A stretch of 64,000 nt of DNA from JAILZP01 sp037444185 (GCA_037444185.1 JBBIMW010000001.1:1-64000), one strand, 5' to 3'. Shown: positions 7,220 through 15,985, counted from the stretch's first letter. Numbers and translations are program-made. The notes: generated by a model not told the origin, from the sequence alone.

Positions 7220-8173
7220 TCACAGCTTGAACTGCAGGGACAGGGCGTTCAGCCGGTCCACCAGCCGGTTCATTTTTTTTGCCGAAGACTCTATTTCACT
7301 TATGGCCTCAAGATGTTTCCGGGTGATGGAGTCCGGAAGGTTTTCGGCGGCCAGCCTCAGTTCCCCGGTGCTGTTCAATATGGCTTTGCCGGATCTGTTC
7401 AGTTCTGTGGCGCTGGTTCTCACCGACATGAAGAGGTTGGCCAGGTGCCCGGTCATTATGTTAAAGGCCGAAGCCAGCTCTCCCAGCTCGTCCATGCGAC
7501 TTACCCGCACCCGGTGGGAGAAGTCCCCCGCTGCGATATGCCCCGTGGCCTCCTTCAAGCCGCCGAGGGGTTTTTTCAGTATGCGGCCGGCCATCACCGC
7601 GGCCAGCATAATACCGGCCACAATGGCGGCCAGGGAGATCAGCAGCATATTGAGGGCGTTCTCTTTAAGCAGCGCATCCTGCCTGGCGCTGCTCAGGCCC
7701 AGTTGAAAATAGCCCAGGGTGCCGCCCCCCCTGGATATGATGGGGGCCACGAATTCATGACCCGCCGGCCTCCCGCCGGCGCCGGTGTACGCGCCGACGG
7801 TGCTCTTGACGGGCGGGCCGACCTCCCGGGACACTGTTTTCCCGGTCTGGCCCTGGCCGGTGCTGGCCACAATTTTGCCGGCGGCATTTATGATGGCGGC
7901 GTAGGTGACGTCATCGTCGGTCATTATATTTTCGAGGTGCTCCTTCAGTAGATCGGGGTTGCCGGCCTGCATGTGCTCCGCCGAGAAGGCCGTGGCCGAT
8001 CGCACTATACTCCAGCCCTTGTCCAGGGACTGGGCTTTTAAGGCCGTCCGGGTGCTGTGGTAATTGGCGGCCCCCACCGTGGCCATGAGAAAGGTGATCA
8101 GCAAAGCCATGTACAAACCCATTTTGAATGTTATGGATTCCTTTTTTCTTTTTTTGCCCATAACTTTGTTCAC
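7220..8173 (-). CDS. HAMP-only membrane sensor protein
   Basis: 317 residues: a transmembrane helix (about 18-40), an extracytoplasmic region of about 130 residues that looks like a single Cache/CHASE-type sensor (TYAAIINAAGKIVAST, GYFQLGLS), a second helix (about 172-197), a HAMP domain (RILKKPLGGL..MDELGELASAFN) and about 75 residues of coiled coil ending at the stop. There is no MCP signalling hairpin, kinase, GGDEF or HD domain, so output must go through a partner or dimer contacts. It overlaps the DUF192 gene by GTGA and lies at the end of the Flp pilus transcription unit. A start at the internal ATG 8161 is possible. Confidence 0.75.
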   Translation of the reverse strand: MNKVMGKKRKKESITFKMGLYMALLITFLMATVGAANYHSTRTALKAQSLDKGWSIVRSATAFSAEHMQAGNPDLLKEHLENIMTDDDVTYAAIINAAGKIVASTGQGQTGKTVSREVGPPVKSTVGAYTGAGGRPAGHEFVAPIISRGGGTLGYFQLGLSSARQDALLKENALNMLLISLAAIVAGIMLAAVMAGRILKKPLGGLKEATGHIAAGDFSHRVRVSRMDELGELASAFNIMTGHLANLFMSVRTSATELNRSGKAILNSTGELRLAAENLPDSITRKHLEAISEIESSAKKMNRLVDRLNALSLQFKL

Positions 8174-8520
8174 TCCTCAGTTAGTTTTATTATGTCCCCG
8201 ACCTTGGTGCCGCTGGCGGCCAGGGTGCCGGCCGGGAGCTCGACGGCCAGATGGGAATCCCGGACGATGCCGCTAAGTCTGAAGGGGGGCATATGGCTGA
8301 TCAGCCGCAGGGCCCGCCCGTGCCTGTCCAGAAAAAGCACGTCTATGGAAAACCTCATTAAAACTGTATGCACTGATTTGCAGGGTTTTAGCACCAGGCA
8401 CCATCCCGGGTTCAGGCGCGGCTTGCCCAGAAGCCCCTTGAGCCTTGGGAAAAATGAGTCGGCCATGATTACGGAATGGGCCAGGCAGGTTTTTCTGGTG
8501 TGATTGATTGCCTTCATCAT
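8170..8520 (-). CDS. DUF192 family protein
   Basis: A 116-residue protein matching the DUF192 pattern: FFPRLKGLLGKP near the N-terminus, the core KSVHTVLMRFSIDVLFLD, then VELPAGT and GDIIKL. The family is small, beta-rich and often follows pilus, secretion or cell-envelope genes. Its biochemical role is not established. It has no signal peptide here, although many relatives are exported. It lies 95 bases after tadC and overlaps the HAMP sensor, suggesting co-transcription with the pilus operon. Confidence 0.85.
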   Translation of the reverse strand: MMKAINHTRKTCLAHSVIMADSFFPRLKGLLGKPRLNPGWCLVLKPCKSVHTVLMRFSIDVLFLDRHGRALRLISHMPPFRLSGIVRDSHLAVELPAGTLAASGTKVGDIIKLTEE

Positions 8521-8615
8521 TATTGTCAGTCTCCCGGCTTAAACTCCTGACAAAATATGGAATATAAAATGAGCCGTTTCCCGTGCAAAGTGAGCGGGAC
8601 GGGGGGAGTGTGTTT

Positions 8616-9566
8616 TCACGGTTGGTGCGCGAAGGCCTGGTAAAGGCTTATGGCCGCAGGTCCCAGCAGGATGACGAAAATGGTGGGGAAAATGCACGTG
8701 ACCATGGGGACAATCATTTTTACCGGGGCCTTTAATGCTTTTTCCTCCGCCCTTTGCCTTCTCTTGCGTCTCACCTGCTCCGATTGCAGCCTTAAAACAT
8801 TTCCGATGCCTATTCCCAGCTGGTCGGCCATGATAATGGACCCCACAAAGGTTGACAGATCGTCTGCTTCGATGCGCCGGGCCATGTCCCTCAGGGCGTC
8901 TTTGCGGCTTTTTCCCATTTTGCACTCCTGCAGCACCACCAGGAATTCCCCGGCTAGAACGCCCCTGCCTTTTTCCACCACCTTCAGTATTGAGCCGTCA
9001 AATCCCATGCCGGCCTCTACGCTGACCGTGATCAGGTCCAGCACGTCGGGCAGTGTCTTTTCCACCTCATCCTTTCTTTCGGCAATCTTCCGCCTCAGAT
9101 AGATGTCCGGCAGAAACCAGCCTGCGGCCGCCGCGGCCGCCGCGGCCGCCATCCAGCCGGTGAAGCTCCAGTGAAAAAATGGTTCGGCCGATATTATCAC
9201 AGCCACCCCGCACACCGCCAGAATGATCTTGAGGGCCGCAAACTCCCTGGGTCCGTAACCACCGGGCTTACCCGCCAGTATTATTTTTTTGGAGAGGGAG
9301 GCCTCCTTTTCCGACGGGAGCAATTTGGATGCCAAGCCGGCCACACTGCTCAACAAAGGCCGCAAAACCCTTTTTGTCACCGGCTCGCTAAGCTCCTTTT
9401 CCCGGATGGTGGCGGGCCGCTGTCCCGCCACTTCCGCCATCCGCCGGGACATCTCCAGCTTCTCACCGGACAGAATCAGGTAGAGAGCCATGAATAGCAG
9501 CACTGCCGCCCAAAAAACAGATACCGCAATAAAGAATGCGCTTACGGTAAAAAACAAATTCACCAC
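8616..9566 (-). CDS. tadC: TadC, Flp pilus inner-membrane platform protein
   Basis: A T2SSF-family platform protein of about 313 residues. Two hydrophobic segments occur near residues 5-35 and 120-160. The conserved cytoplasmic domain includes LPDVLDLITVSVEAGMGFD, EFLVVLQECKMGKSRKDAL and RLQSEQVRRKRRQRAEE, and a C-terminal membrane segment contains IFPTIFVILLGPA. It pairs with TadB to anchor the TadA ATPase. The second membrane region holds an alanine run encoded by a 9-bp GCGGCCGCC repeat at about 9126-9152. TTG 9557, 8 bases after GGGGAG, is a better-spaced start than GTG 9566. Confidence 0.9.
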   Translation of the reverse strand: MVNLFFTVSAFFIAVSVFWAAVLLFMALYLILSGEKLEMSRRMAEVAGQRPATIREKELSEPVTKRVLRPLLSSVAGLASKLLPSEKEASLSKKIILAGKPGGYGPREFAALKIILAVCGVAVIISAEPFFHWSFTGWMAAAAAAAAAGWFLPDIYLRRKIAERKDEVEKTLPDVLDLITVSVEAGMGFDGSILKVVEKGRGVLAGEFLVVLQECKMGKSRKDALRDMARRIEADDLSTFVGSIIMADQLGIGIGNVLRLQSEQVRRKRRQRAEEKALKAPVKMIVPMVTCIFPTIFVILLGPAAISLYQAFAHQP

Positions 9567-9574
9567 TCCCCGGA

Positions 9575-10552
9575 CTAAACCTTTATATTGATAATTCTGC
9601 GGATCAAAATAAGGCCCGCCACCTCCATCACCAGGGCCGCCAGCAGCATGGCCCGGCCCATGGGATGTTCCACCAGGGGTTTTAGATAGCCGGGGGAGAG
9701 AAAAGACAAAATGCCGGCCAGGATAATGGGCAGCAGTCCTATTATGATGCCTGAAATCCTCCCCTGGGCGGTGAGGGTCTTGATCTCCCCCTTGATGCGC
9801 ACCCTTTCCCGGATGGTGCCGGCGATATTGTCCAGAATTTCGGCCAGATTGCCCCCCACCTGGCGCTGTATCAGCACTGCGGTGACCACCAGCTCCAGGT
9901 CTTCGCTGCCCACCCTGGTGTTGAGGTTTTCCAGCGCCTCCTCGGTGGGTGTGCCCAGGTTCATCTCCTGGAAGGTACGCCCGAACTCCCTGGCTATCGG
10001 GTCGGGCAGCTCCCTTCTGACCATGTCCATGGACTGCAGAAAGCTGAACCCCGAGCGCAGGGCGTTGGCCATGATCACCAGGGCGTCACCGATCTGGGAG
10101 TTGAACCGGGCCAGTCTTTTGGCCTTGGCGGTCCTCACCCACAGGACGGAGGACGCCGCCGCCGCGGCGGTTACTGTCAGCCCGTGGTAAATATCCATGA
10201 AAAACAGGGTGGCGAATATGCCGGCCAATACTGATAAGGCTGCGGTAAATATCAGATACTCCTCGCTTTTCAGGGGAATGTCGGCCCCGGAAAGATTTTT
10301 GTCCACCATTCTGGCCAGCCTGTTGAACGGTCTGAATCTGACCGCCGCCCGGGAAAGGGAGGCCAGTATTCCGGAGGACGGCCCACCCGGTTCCGGGACG
10401 ATTGGATCCCTGGAAGCTGCTGTATCCCGCATTTTTCTAAGGCGCCTGTCCAGCTCCCTGTCTTTGCCGGTGAGGGCGTGATGAAGGCCGATTATGAACA
10501 GGCTGCAGGCGCCGAATACCAGTGCCAGAAGGGCCATCATTTGGGCGGGCAT
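9575..10552 (-). CDS. tadB: TadB, Flp pilus inner-membrane platform protein
   Basis: A T2SSF-family protein of 325 residues: an N-terminal helix, a pair of helices around residues 95-135, a cytoplasmic T2SSF domain (IGDALVIMANALRSGFSFLQ, EDLELVVTAVLIQRQVGGNLAEIL, RERVRIKGEIKTLTAQGR) and two C-terminal membrane helices. These features are standard for TadB. ATG 10552 is preferred over ATG 10585 because GAGGTG lies 7 bases before it. It sits between tadA and tadC, the usual order. Confidence 0.92.
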   Translation of the reverse strand: MPAQMMALLALVFGACSLFIIGLHHALTGKDRELDRRLRKMRDTAASRDPIVPEPGGPSSGILASLSRAAVRFRPFNRLARMVDKNLSGADIPLKSEEYLIFTAALSVLAGIFATLFFMDIYHGLTVTAAAAASSVLWVRTAKAKRLARFNSQIGDALVIMANALRSGFSFLQSMDMVRRELPDPIAREFGRTFQEMNLGTPTEEALENLNTRVGSEDLELVVTAVLIQRQVGGNLAEILDNIAGTIRERVRIKGEIKTLTAQGRISGIIIGLLPIILAGILSFLSPGYLKPLVEHPMGRAMLLAALVMEVAGLILIRRIINIKV

Positions 10553-10588
10553 ATAAATGCACCTCGAAAATAATTTGTACTGCATTCC

Positions 10589-11968
10589 TCAAACCGGGGA
10601 CGGGACGAAAATGGTGTGGTCCAGGCGGATTCCGGCCTCCTCCAGGCGGCGGTGGAATTTCGGCCTGATGCCGGTGGCCATGAAGTGGCCGGTGATCCTG
10701 CCGTTTCCATCAACCCCGGTTTGGCGGTAAATAAAAATATCCTGCAAAACAATGACGTCTCCTTCCATGCCCTGGACTTCGGTGATGTGGGTTATTTTCC
10801 TCGTCCCGTCCCGCAGGCGGGCTTGCTGAATAATCAGGTCGACGGCCGAGGCCACCTGCTCTCTGATGGCCCGCACCGGCAGATCCATCCCCGCCATCAG
10901 AACCATGGTCTCCAGTCTGGACAACATGTCCCTGGGGGAATTGGCGTGGCCGGTGGTGAGGGAACCGTCGTGGCCCGTGTTCATGGCCTGCAACATGTCC
11001 AGGGTTTCCCCGCTGCGCACTTCGCCCACTATAATGCGGTCGGGCCTCATGCGCAGGGAGTTCCGCACCAGGTCCCTGATGGTGATGGCCCCCTTGCCCT
11101 CCAGATTGGGGGGGCGGCTTTCCAGGGTGACCACATGTTCCTGTCGCAGCTGCAGCTCCGCCGCGTCCTCGATGGTGACAATCCTTTCGTCGCCGGGTAT
11201 GAAGGAGGACAGCACATTCAGGGTGGTGGTCTTGCCGCTTCCTGTGCCGCCGGACACCACTATGTTCAGGCGGGCCTTGACGCAGGCCTCAATGAAGGAG
11301 GCCATGGGGCCGGTGAGGGTGTTTAAAGATACCAAATCACCTATTCCCAGCGGGTCCCGGAAAAATTTCCTGATGGTCACTGCAGGGCCGTTGAGGGCCA
11401 GGGGGGGGATGATGGCGTTCACCCTGGACCCGTCCGGGAGCCTGGCGTCCACCATGGGCATGCTTTCATCAATGCGCCTGCCGATGGGGGCCACTATTTT
11501 TTCTATGATGTGCAGCACGTGGTGGTTGTCCCTGAAGCAGACGTCGGTTTTTTCCAGTCTGCCCTGCCTTTCTATATATACTTGGTGGGGGCCGTTGACC
11601 ATCACCTCGGTCACACCGGGGTCCCTCAAAAGCGGGGTGACGGGGCCGAACCAGATGGCCTCGTCCACTATTTCCGCCGCTATACGCTGTTTTTCATGCC
11701 GGGGGAGGTATTCACCCTCTTTTTCCAGCAGGTCGTTCACCAGGGCGGCTATTTTCTTTGATGTGTGCTCCAGGTCGCCTGTTTTTCCGTCCAGGGCCAG
11801 ATCAGAAATAACTTTTTTATGCAGGTGGTTTTTCAGATTTTGGTACGGGTCCCGCCTGGGCTGCACCGCCGGTATTTGAACGGAGCCGGTTTTTTCCGGC
11901 GGGTTTTTTCCGGCGGGGGCCTCCCCCCTTCTGCCCGCCTTTTGTTCCAATTTTTTCAAAAGGGACAT
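10589..11968 (-). CDS. tadA: TadA/CpaF Flp pilus ATPase
   Basis: A 459-residue PilT/VirB11-class secretion ATPase powering Flp pilus assembly. A basic, low-complexity N-terminus is followed by the CpaF N-domain (GPVTPLLRDPGVTEVMVNG), Walker A VVSGGTGSGKTTTLN (about residue 240), the Asp box RIVTIEDAAELQL, Walker B RPDRIIVGEVRSGETLDML, and the His box TTGHANSPRDMLSRLE. All expected catalytic motifs are present. ATG 11968 has GGAGG 9 bases upstream, whereas ATG 11995 has no site. Confidence 0.95.
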   Translation of the reverse strand: MSLLKKLEQKAGRRGEAPAGKNPPEKTGSVQIPAVQPRRDPYQNLKNHLHKKVISDLALDGKTGDLEHTSKKIAALVNDLLEKEGEYLPRHEKQRIAAEIVDEAIWFGPVTPLLRDPGVTEVMVNGPHQVYIERQGRLEKTDVCFRDNHHVLHIIEKIVAPIGRRIDESMPMVDARLPDGSRVNAIIPPLALNGPAVTIRKFFRDPLGIGDLVSLNTLTGPMASFIEACVKARLNIVVSGGTGSGKTTTLNVLSSFIPGDERIVTIEDAAELQLRQEHVVTLESRPPNLEGKGAITIRDLVRNSLRMRPDRIIVGEVRSGETLDMLQAMNTGHDGSLTTGHANSPRDMLSRLETMVLMAGMDLPVRAIREQVASAVDLIIQQARLRDGTRKITHITEVQGMEGDVIVLQDIFIYRQTGVDGNGRITGHFMATGIRPKFHRRLEEAGIRLDHTIFVPSPV

Positions 11969-11998
11969 CAGTGTTTGCCTCCATTTTAACCTCATTGT

Positions 11999-13225
11999 TC
12001 AAAAACTGAACAGCTTGGCGATGACGGATTTGGCGGCCGGCTTTTCCCTTCCGGCCCCCGGGGGGGGACCCGGGGCGGTCAGCAGGCCGGTCAGCTTTTG
12101 AAAACAGCCGGTGATTTCGGCGGCGGGCCTCGTCAGCACAAAGGGGTGGCCCCTGTTGATGGAATTGCCGACGGTTTCGCTGTCCTCGGGGAGGGTGACC
12201 GAGACGGCGGAGTTGATGTGTTTTTCCAGATCCTTTATTTTCAGCCCGCCGGCTCTGAACCTGTTCAGCACAAGTCTGGCCCTGCCGGTCAGGCCAAGTT
12301 TCTCAAGTATTTCCAGGTTTGTTCTGGCGTGCCTCAATGTTGGCAAGTCCTGATTGAACAGAACCAGAATATGGTCCGACGCCTCCAGGCAGGCCAGGGT
12401 GATTTCGTTGATGGCGGCCGCCGTGTCCACCACGATGTAATCGTAGACGCCCCGGAGGGACTTCAGTATTTCCCCGGCCTGGGCGGCTGAGACGAGGTCG
12501 GCCTGCTCCGGGGAGCCCGGGGCGGAAAGGATCCTTACCCCGGACATGTGGGGGCATAAATAGCTTTCCAGCAGGGAGGGGTCGGAGTAATCCGGTTCCT
12601 GGACCACTTCGGCCAGCCCTCCCCTGGCGGATATATTCATAAAAACAGACATGTCTCCGCCCTGCAGGTCCATATCCACCAGGGCCACTTTCCGCCCGGA
12701 TTCCCGGGTCAGGCTGATGGCCAGGTTGCAGGCGGCGGTGGTTTTGCCCACCCCTCCCTTGGTGGAGAAAAGTGTTATTATCCTGCCGGGCTCCCTGGCC
12801 GGGACGGCCGGGGAAAAGACTTTCCCGTCCACCAGCTGAAGGCGCCGCCTTTTTGAAAAATCGCTGGCCCTCCTTATGGTGCCGGCCAGTTCTTCGCTGC
12901 TGAAGGGCTTGACCAGGTAGTCCCTGGCCCCGGCGGCCATGGCTTTGCGCAGATATTCCTGCTCACCCTGGATGGACACGATGACTATTGCGGGGTTGGG
13001 GTTGCCCACAGTGATCATTTCCGACGCCCTGATGCCGTCCAGCCGGGGCATGTTCACGTCCATCAGTATAACGTCCGGCATTAAGGATTCGGCCAGTCTG
13101 ACCGCTTCATCCCCGTCCCCGGCCTCGCCCACGATCTTGATGTCTTCCTCAAAATAGAGGAGCCTTTTGATGTCCTCCCTGGTTCCGGGAATGTCGTCCA
13201 CCACCATCACGGTTATGGTTTCCAT
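11999..13225 (-). CDS. tadZ: TadZ/CpaE-like receiver plus MinD-type ATPase
   Basis: 408 residues. Residues 1-125 form a full response-regulator receiver: acidic pair in VMVVDDIPG, phosphoacceptor Asp in DVILMDVNMPRLDG, and Lys in DYLVKPFSSEEL. Residues about 145-390 form a ParA/MinD ATPase with deviant Walker A STKGGVGKTTAACN and YIVVDTAAAINE. TadZ/CpaE proteins place the pilus machine at its cell site, and many have only a degenerate receiver. Here the receiver residues look intact, so pilus placement could be phosphorylation-controlled. The ATG preceded by GGAGGT at 7 bases is 13225. Confidence 0.92.
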   Translation of the reverse strand: METITVMVVDDIPGTREDIKRLLYFEEDIKIVGEAGDGDEAVRLAESLMPDVILMDVNMPRLDGIRASEMITVGNPNPAIVIVSIQGEQEYLRKAMAAGARDYLVKPFSSEELAGTIRRASDFSKRRRLQLVDGKVFSPAVPAREPGRIITLFSTKGGVGKTTAACNLAISLTRESGRKVALVDMDLQGGDMSVFMNISARGGLAEVVQEPDYSDPSLLESYLCPHMSGVRILSAPGSPEQADLVSAAQAGEILKSLRGVYDYIVVDTAAAINEITLACLEASDHILVLFNQDLPTLRHARTNLEILEKLGLTGRARLVLNRFRAGGLKIKDLEKHINSAVSVTLPEDSETVGNSINRGHPFVLTRPAAEITGCFQKLTGLLTAPGPPPGAGREKPAAKSVIAKLFSF

Positions 13226-13239
13226 GTCATTCACCTCCG

Positions 13240-13956
13240 CTACCTGACAAGATGATTGATATTGGTGGAAGGGATATTGACCTTGGCCGTGTCGTGCGGA
13301 GAGCGCAGCAGTACGCGGATACTGCCCTTCTCCGAGGCCATGGTCAGGTGCTGGGCCTCGAAGGGATTTACCGACAGGGTCAGGGTGCCGTTCTGGGGCT
13401 GTTTGCCGTCCGGGGGGCTGTCCATGGACTTGTTCACCGCCAGTATTTTAATATCCTGGAGGATGGTGGATGTAATGGGTTCTTTACCGGCGCCGGTACT
13501 GACGGTGCCCAGTATGTCCACCCGGTCCCCGGGCTTCAGCAGGCCGGCGACGCCGGTGACATCGTTAACCGCCACCGTGACGGCCCTCCGTCCGGGCTCA
13601 ACCAGCATGGCCAGCCCGTCTCCGGGGTCGTTGGGACTGAGAATCTTGTTTTTGATAATTTGCTCGCCAGGATATATATCGCCCCGGGCTATTTTGCCCA
13701 GCGCCTCCCCGGGGCTTCCCAGGGCCGATGGACTGACGTATTTGGCGGGGATTTCCCTGAAGGTGACCATCTGCTCGGTGATCACCTGCCGGGCGGGGAT
13801 CATTGTTTTGGCTACGGCCACCGGCACATAATCCCCGGTGGATTTATAATTCTTTTCCAGACCGGCGGTGTATTGGTAAAAACCGTATGCCGCCGCCAGA
13901 CCGAAAGCCGCCGCCAGCACCAGTATGATATTTATTTTGCCTTTCATTTTTTCCAT
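13240..13956 (-). CDS. cpaB: CpaB/RcpC, Flp pilus assembly protein
   Basis: A 238-residue protein with an N-terminal membrane anchor (about residues 7-27), then the SAF domain (VPVAVAKTMIPARQVITEQMV, YPGEQIIKNKI) and the RcpC/CpaB region (RRAVTVAVNDVTGVAGLLKPGDRVDIL, then VNPFEAQHLTMASEKGSIRVLLRSP). Domain order and length match CpaB. In a monoderm cell there is no secretin for it to contact, so it presumably works at the membrane-cell wall interface. It overlaps nothing and sits 14 bases from tadZ. Confidence 0.92.
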   Translation of the reverse strand: MEKMKGKINIILVLAAAFGLAAAYGFYQYTAGLEKNYKSTGDYVPVAVAKTMIPARQVITEQMVTFREIPAKYVSPSALGSPGEALGKIARGDIYPGEQIIKNKILSPNDPGDGLAMLVEPGRRAVTVAVNDVTGVAGLLKPGDRVDILGTVSTGAGKEPITSTILQDIKILAVNKSMDSPPDGKQPQNGTLTLSVNPFEAQHLTMASEKGSIRVLLRSPHDTAKVNIPSTNINHLVR

Positions 13957-14015
13957 TCAGCTCCTGTACTGCATTCCTTATCCTGCCGGAATCCGGAATC
14001 GAAACTCGGTGTTCC

Positions 14016-14954
14016 TTATTCTGTCAGCTTCACTCCGTACGGGCCGGTGGGCGGCCGGGAGGGATCCACGGCCCCGTCTGCGGCCATGCGCACGAAGTAG
14101 CCTTTGATCTCGTCCCTGGACCCGCCGGTGGCCTCCCTGTCCACGAAGAAGGCCGCAAAGCCGGTGACGGTGATTTCGTCCCGCCCCCCGGGGCTGTCTC
14201 TGTGCATGGGAATCACCAGTATTTTGGGGCAGCCGGGCCTGAAGTTGACGAAGGTGCAGCCGTCGGCGCAGCGGGCCAGCCGCTGCCCTATTCCGTCCGT
14301 GGGGCCGCTCATATTGCCGGGCTCGGTTTCAAGTCTGTCGCCTATACGGACGTTCTGTGAGAAACCGTTGATTAAATTGTTTTTGTAATTGCTGCTTCCC
14401 CTGCCGCCCAGGGCCAGGGCGCCGAAATTTCCCGGCGAGTCCGGGGAACCGTATTTGAGGGTGCAGAGCTGGCCGTATACCAGGGGTTGTTCCCGGATGC
14501 AAAGGGGGGCTATGCCGAGGTGGGAGACAACTCCTCCTCCCGCAGCGGAGGCCCTGGCCGCCACCACCTTGCTGCCGGCGCCGAAGGCCTTCGCCAGGCC
14601 CAATTCCACGGTCCGATGGGCGTTCACCGTTATTGTCCCTTCGCTGATACCCACGGTGACCCTTTGGGGCGGGGTGCCGTTGGCCGCCGCCACGTCCATG
14701 GCCCTTTGGCGGGCCGCCTCTTCCCGGGTGGCCGGGTTGGTGTTCAGCGCCAGTTCCCCGGCCCCGGCCAGGGCCGCACTGTCCACGGCGTTGACCAGGT
14801 TTTGCCGGGCGTGGGCGATGCGGCCGAAATCCGCCACCAGGGCGGCCATGCCCACCAGTACCATCATGCCCGCGCAGGTCAGGACGCAGGCCATGCCCCT
14901 TTGGTCTTTAAATAATTTGGTGATAATCACCGGCTTTTTGTCACCTCCTTTCAC
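14016..14954 (-). CDS. TadG-like minor pseudopilin (TadE/G N-terminal domain)
   Basis: 312 residues starting with the TadE/G-like motif KDQRGMACVLTCAGMMVLVG, a class-III signal and membrane helix, then ADFGRIAHARQNLVNAVDSAALAGAGELA, the hallmark of TadG-type proteins. The extracellular remainder contains several cysteines (IREQPLVYGQLCTLK, CADGCTFVNFRPGCP) that could form disulfides. GTG 14954 overlaps the tadE stop as GTGA, but its first codons contain a GGAGGTGA sequence, so the in-frame GTG at 14930 is a serious alternative. Confidence 0.85.
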   Translation of the reverse strand: MKGGDKKPVIITKLFKDQRGMACVLTCAGMMVLVGMAALVADFGRIAHARQNLVNAVDSAALAGAGELALNTNPATREEAARQRAMDVAAANGTPPQRVTVGISEGTITVNAHRTVELGLAKAFGAGSKVVAARASAAGGGVVSHLGIAPLCIREQPLVYGQLCTLKYGSPDSPGNFGALALGGRGSSNYKNNLINGFSQNVRIGDRLETEPGNMSGPTDGIGQRLARCADGCTFVNFRPGCPKILVIPMHRDSPGGRDEITVTGFAAFFVDREATGGSRDEIKGYFVRMAADGAVDPSRPPTGPYGVKLTE

Positions 14955-15355
14955 TCAACCCGCATGGTGGTTCTTGAAGTTATAGGCAGCGGGTTGGGGA
15001 CGAAGTTTTCAAAAAGAGGAAACACAAGGGATGTGCTGTATCTGACCTCCACCGTGGCCATCGTTCCGGAAGTCCTCTGGGAGGATGCCGGCGTTACGGT
15101 GGTCTGCAGGCCGGCGGGGTCGAGGCCCGTGGCGGCCTGGTTCACCCGGTTTACTATGTCGGCGTCGGACCTGCCCAGCATGGCCACCCTTGCCCCCTCC
15201 CGGGAGGCGTTGGTGATGATCAGGTGGTTGTGATAAATCCTCCCGAATTCAATTGCCCCCATTAAAAGAACCAGCAGTATGGGAAGCACCAGGGCCAGTT
15301 CCACCATGGCCTGCCCCCGCTGGTCCCTGAGGAGAACAGTTTTCATTGATTTCAC
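14951..15355 (-). CDS. tadE: TadE-like pseudopilin
   Basis: A 134-residue protein with the classic TadE N-terminus DQRGQAMVELALVLPILLVL (processing site plus hydrophobic helix, Glu in place) and the GAIEFGRIYHNHLIITNASREGAR continuation that defines the family. The rest is a short beta-rich external domain. It is expected to be cleaved by the neighbouring prepilin peptidase and incorporated into, or help initiate, the Flp pilus. GTG 15355 lies 8 bases after GAGGTG. ATG 15346 is an alternative. Confidence 0.92.
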   Translation of the reverse strand: MKSMKTVLLRDQRGQAMVELALVLPILLVLLMGAIEFGRIYHNHLIITNASREGARVAMLGRSDADIVNRVNQAATGLDPAGLQTTVTPASSQRTSGTMATVEVRYSTSLVFPLFENFVPNPLPITSRTTMRVE

Positions 15356-15362
15356 CCCGGTT

Positions 15363-15932
15363 TCACCTCAACAGTCCTTGCAGTCCCGCGCCGTACGACA
15401 CCGCCACCCCGGACCCGATGGCCAGACTGTAGGGGAGATGCAAAGGAGCGGCCTCTTTGCGGCGGCGGCGGAGGGCGGGCAAAGCAATTCCAAATTTTAT
15501 TATCAGGCTGGAGGCAAATTCCATGAATCTGTAAAGAGTCCCTATCAGCCGGCGGTGCCTGGCCAGAACAATAAGGGCCAGCAATCCTCCGGCCAGGGCC
15601 CCGGCCAGGAAGGTGCTTAGCACAAAGGCGGGGCCCTTGATGGCGCCGATCACCGCCAGCAGCTTTACATCTCCGCCGCCTATGCCGCCCATGGCGAAGG
15701 GGATGAGCAGTAGCCCCAGGCCCAGTAAGAATCCTGTCACTCCATCGAGGAGGGAATTCCACCCTCCGGATGTTAAATTTGCCGTCAGCCCCGCCGCCAG
15801 GAAGGGAATGAGTATTATGTTGTAAATCTTCCTGCTTTTCAAGTCCGTGGCGATGCAGACGGCCATCAGGGACGCCACCAGCAGGTCTGCCGGATTTGCC
15901 TGAAGGGGCCCGTTGTGTAAAAAATCGCCCAT
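15363..15932 (-). CDS. tadV: TadV/CpaA prepilin peptidase (A24 family)
   Basis: An aspartyl prepilin peptidase of about 190 residues with 5-6 hydrophobic helices. The two catalytic aspartates are in ATDLKSRKIYN (about residue 30) and GGIGGGDVKLL (about 90), exactly the A24 pattern. It lacks the N-terminal methyltransferase domain, as do TadV/CpaA enzymes. It should cleave flp, tadE and the tadG-like leader peptides. ATG 15932 is 9 bases from GAGAGG, while ATG 15938 is only 3 bases away. Confidence 0.92.
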   Translation of the reverse strand: MGDFLHNGPLQANPADLLVASLMAVCIATDLKSRKIYNIILIPFLAAGLTANLTSGGWNSLLDGVTGFLLGLGLLLIPFAMGGIGGGDVKLLAVIGAIKGPAFVLSTFLAGALAGGLLALIVLARHRRLIGTLYRFMEFASSLIIKFGIALPALRRRRKEAAPLHLPYSLAIGSGVAVSYGAGLQGLLR

Positions 15933-15957
15933 GGCCATATACCTCTCAGTAATGAGT

Positions 15958-15985
15958 CGCCCTACTTAAAATATTAAGTAGGGCG
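15958..15985. promoter_or_regulatory. 12-bp stem-loop between flp and tadV
   Basis: CGCCCTACTTAA (15958-15969) and TTAAGTAGGGCG (15974-15985) form a perfect 12-bp stem with a 4-base loop. In the minus-strand transcript it lies between flp and tadV and is not followed by a U-run, so it more likely attenuates or stabilises mRNA than ends it. On the plus strand a T-run follows, but no plus-strand gene precedes it. Confidence 0.7.
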
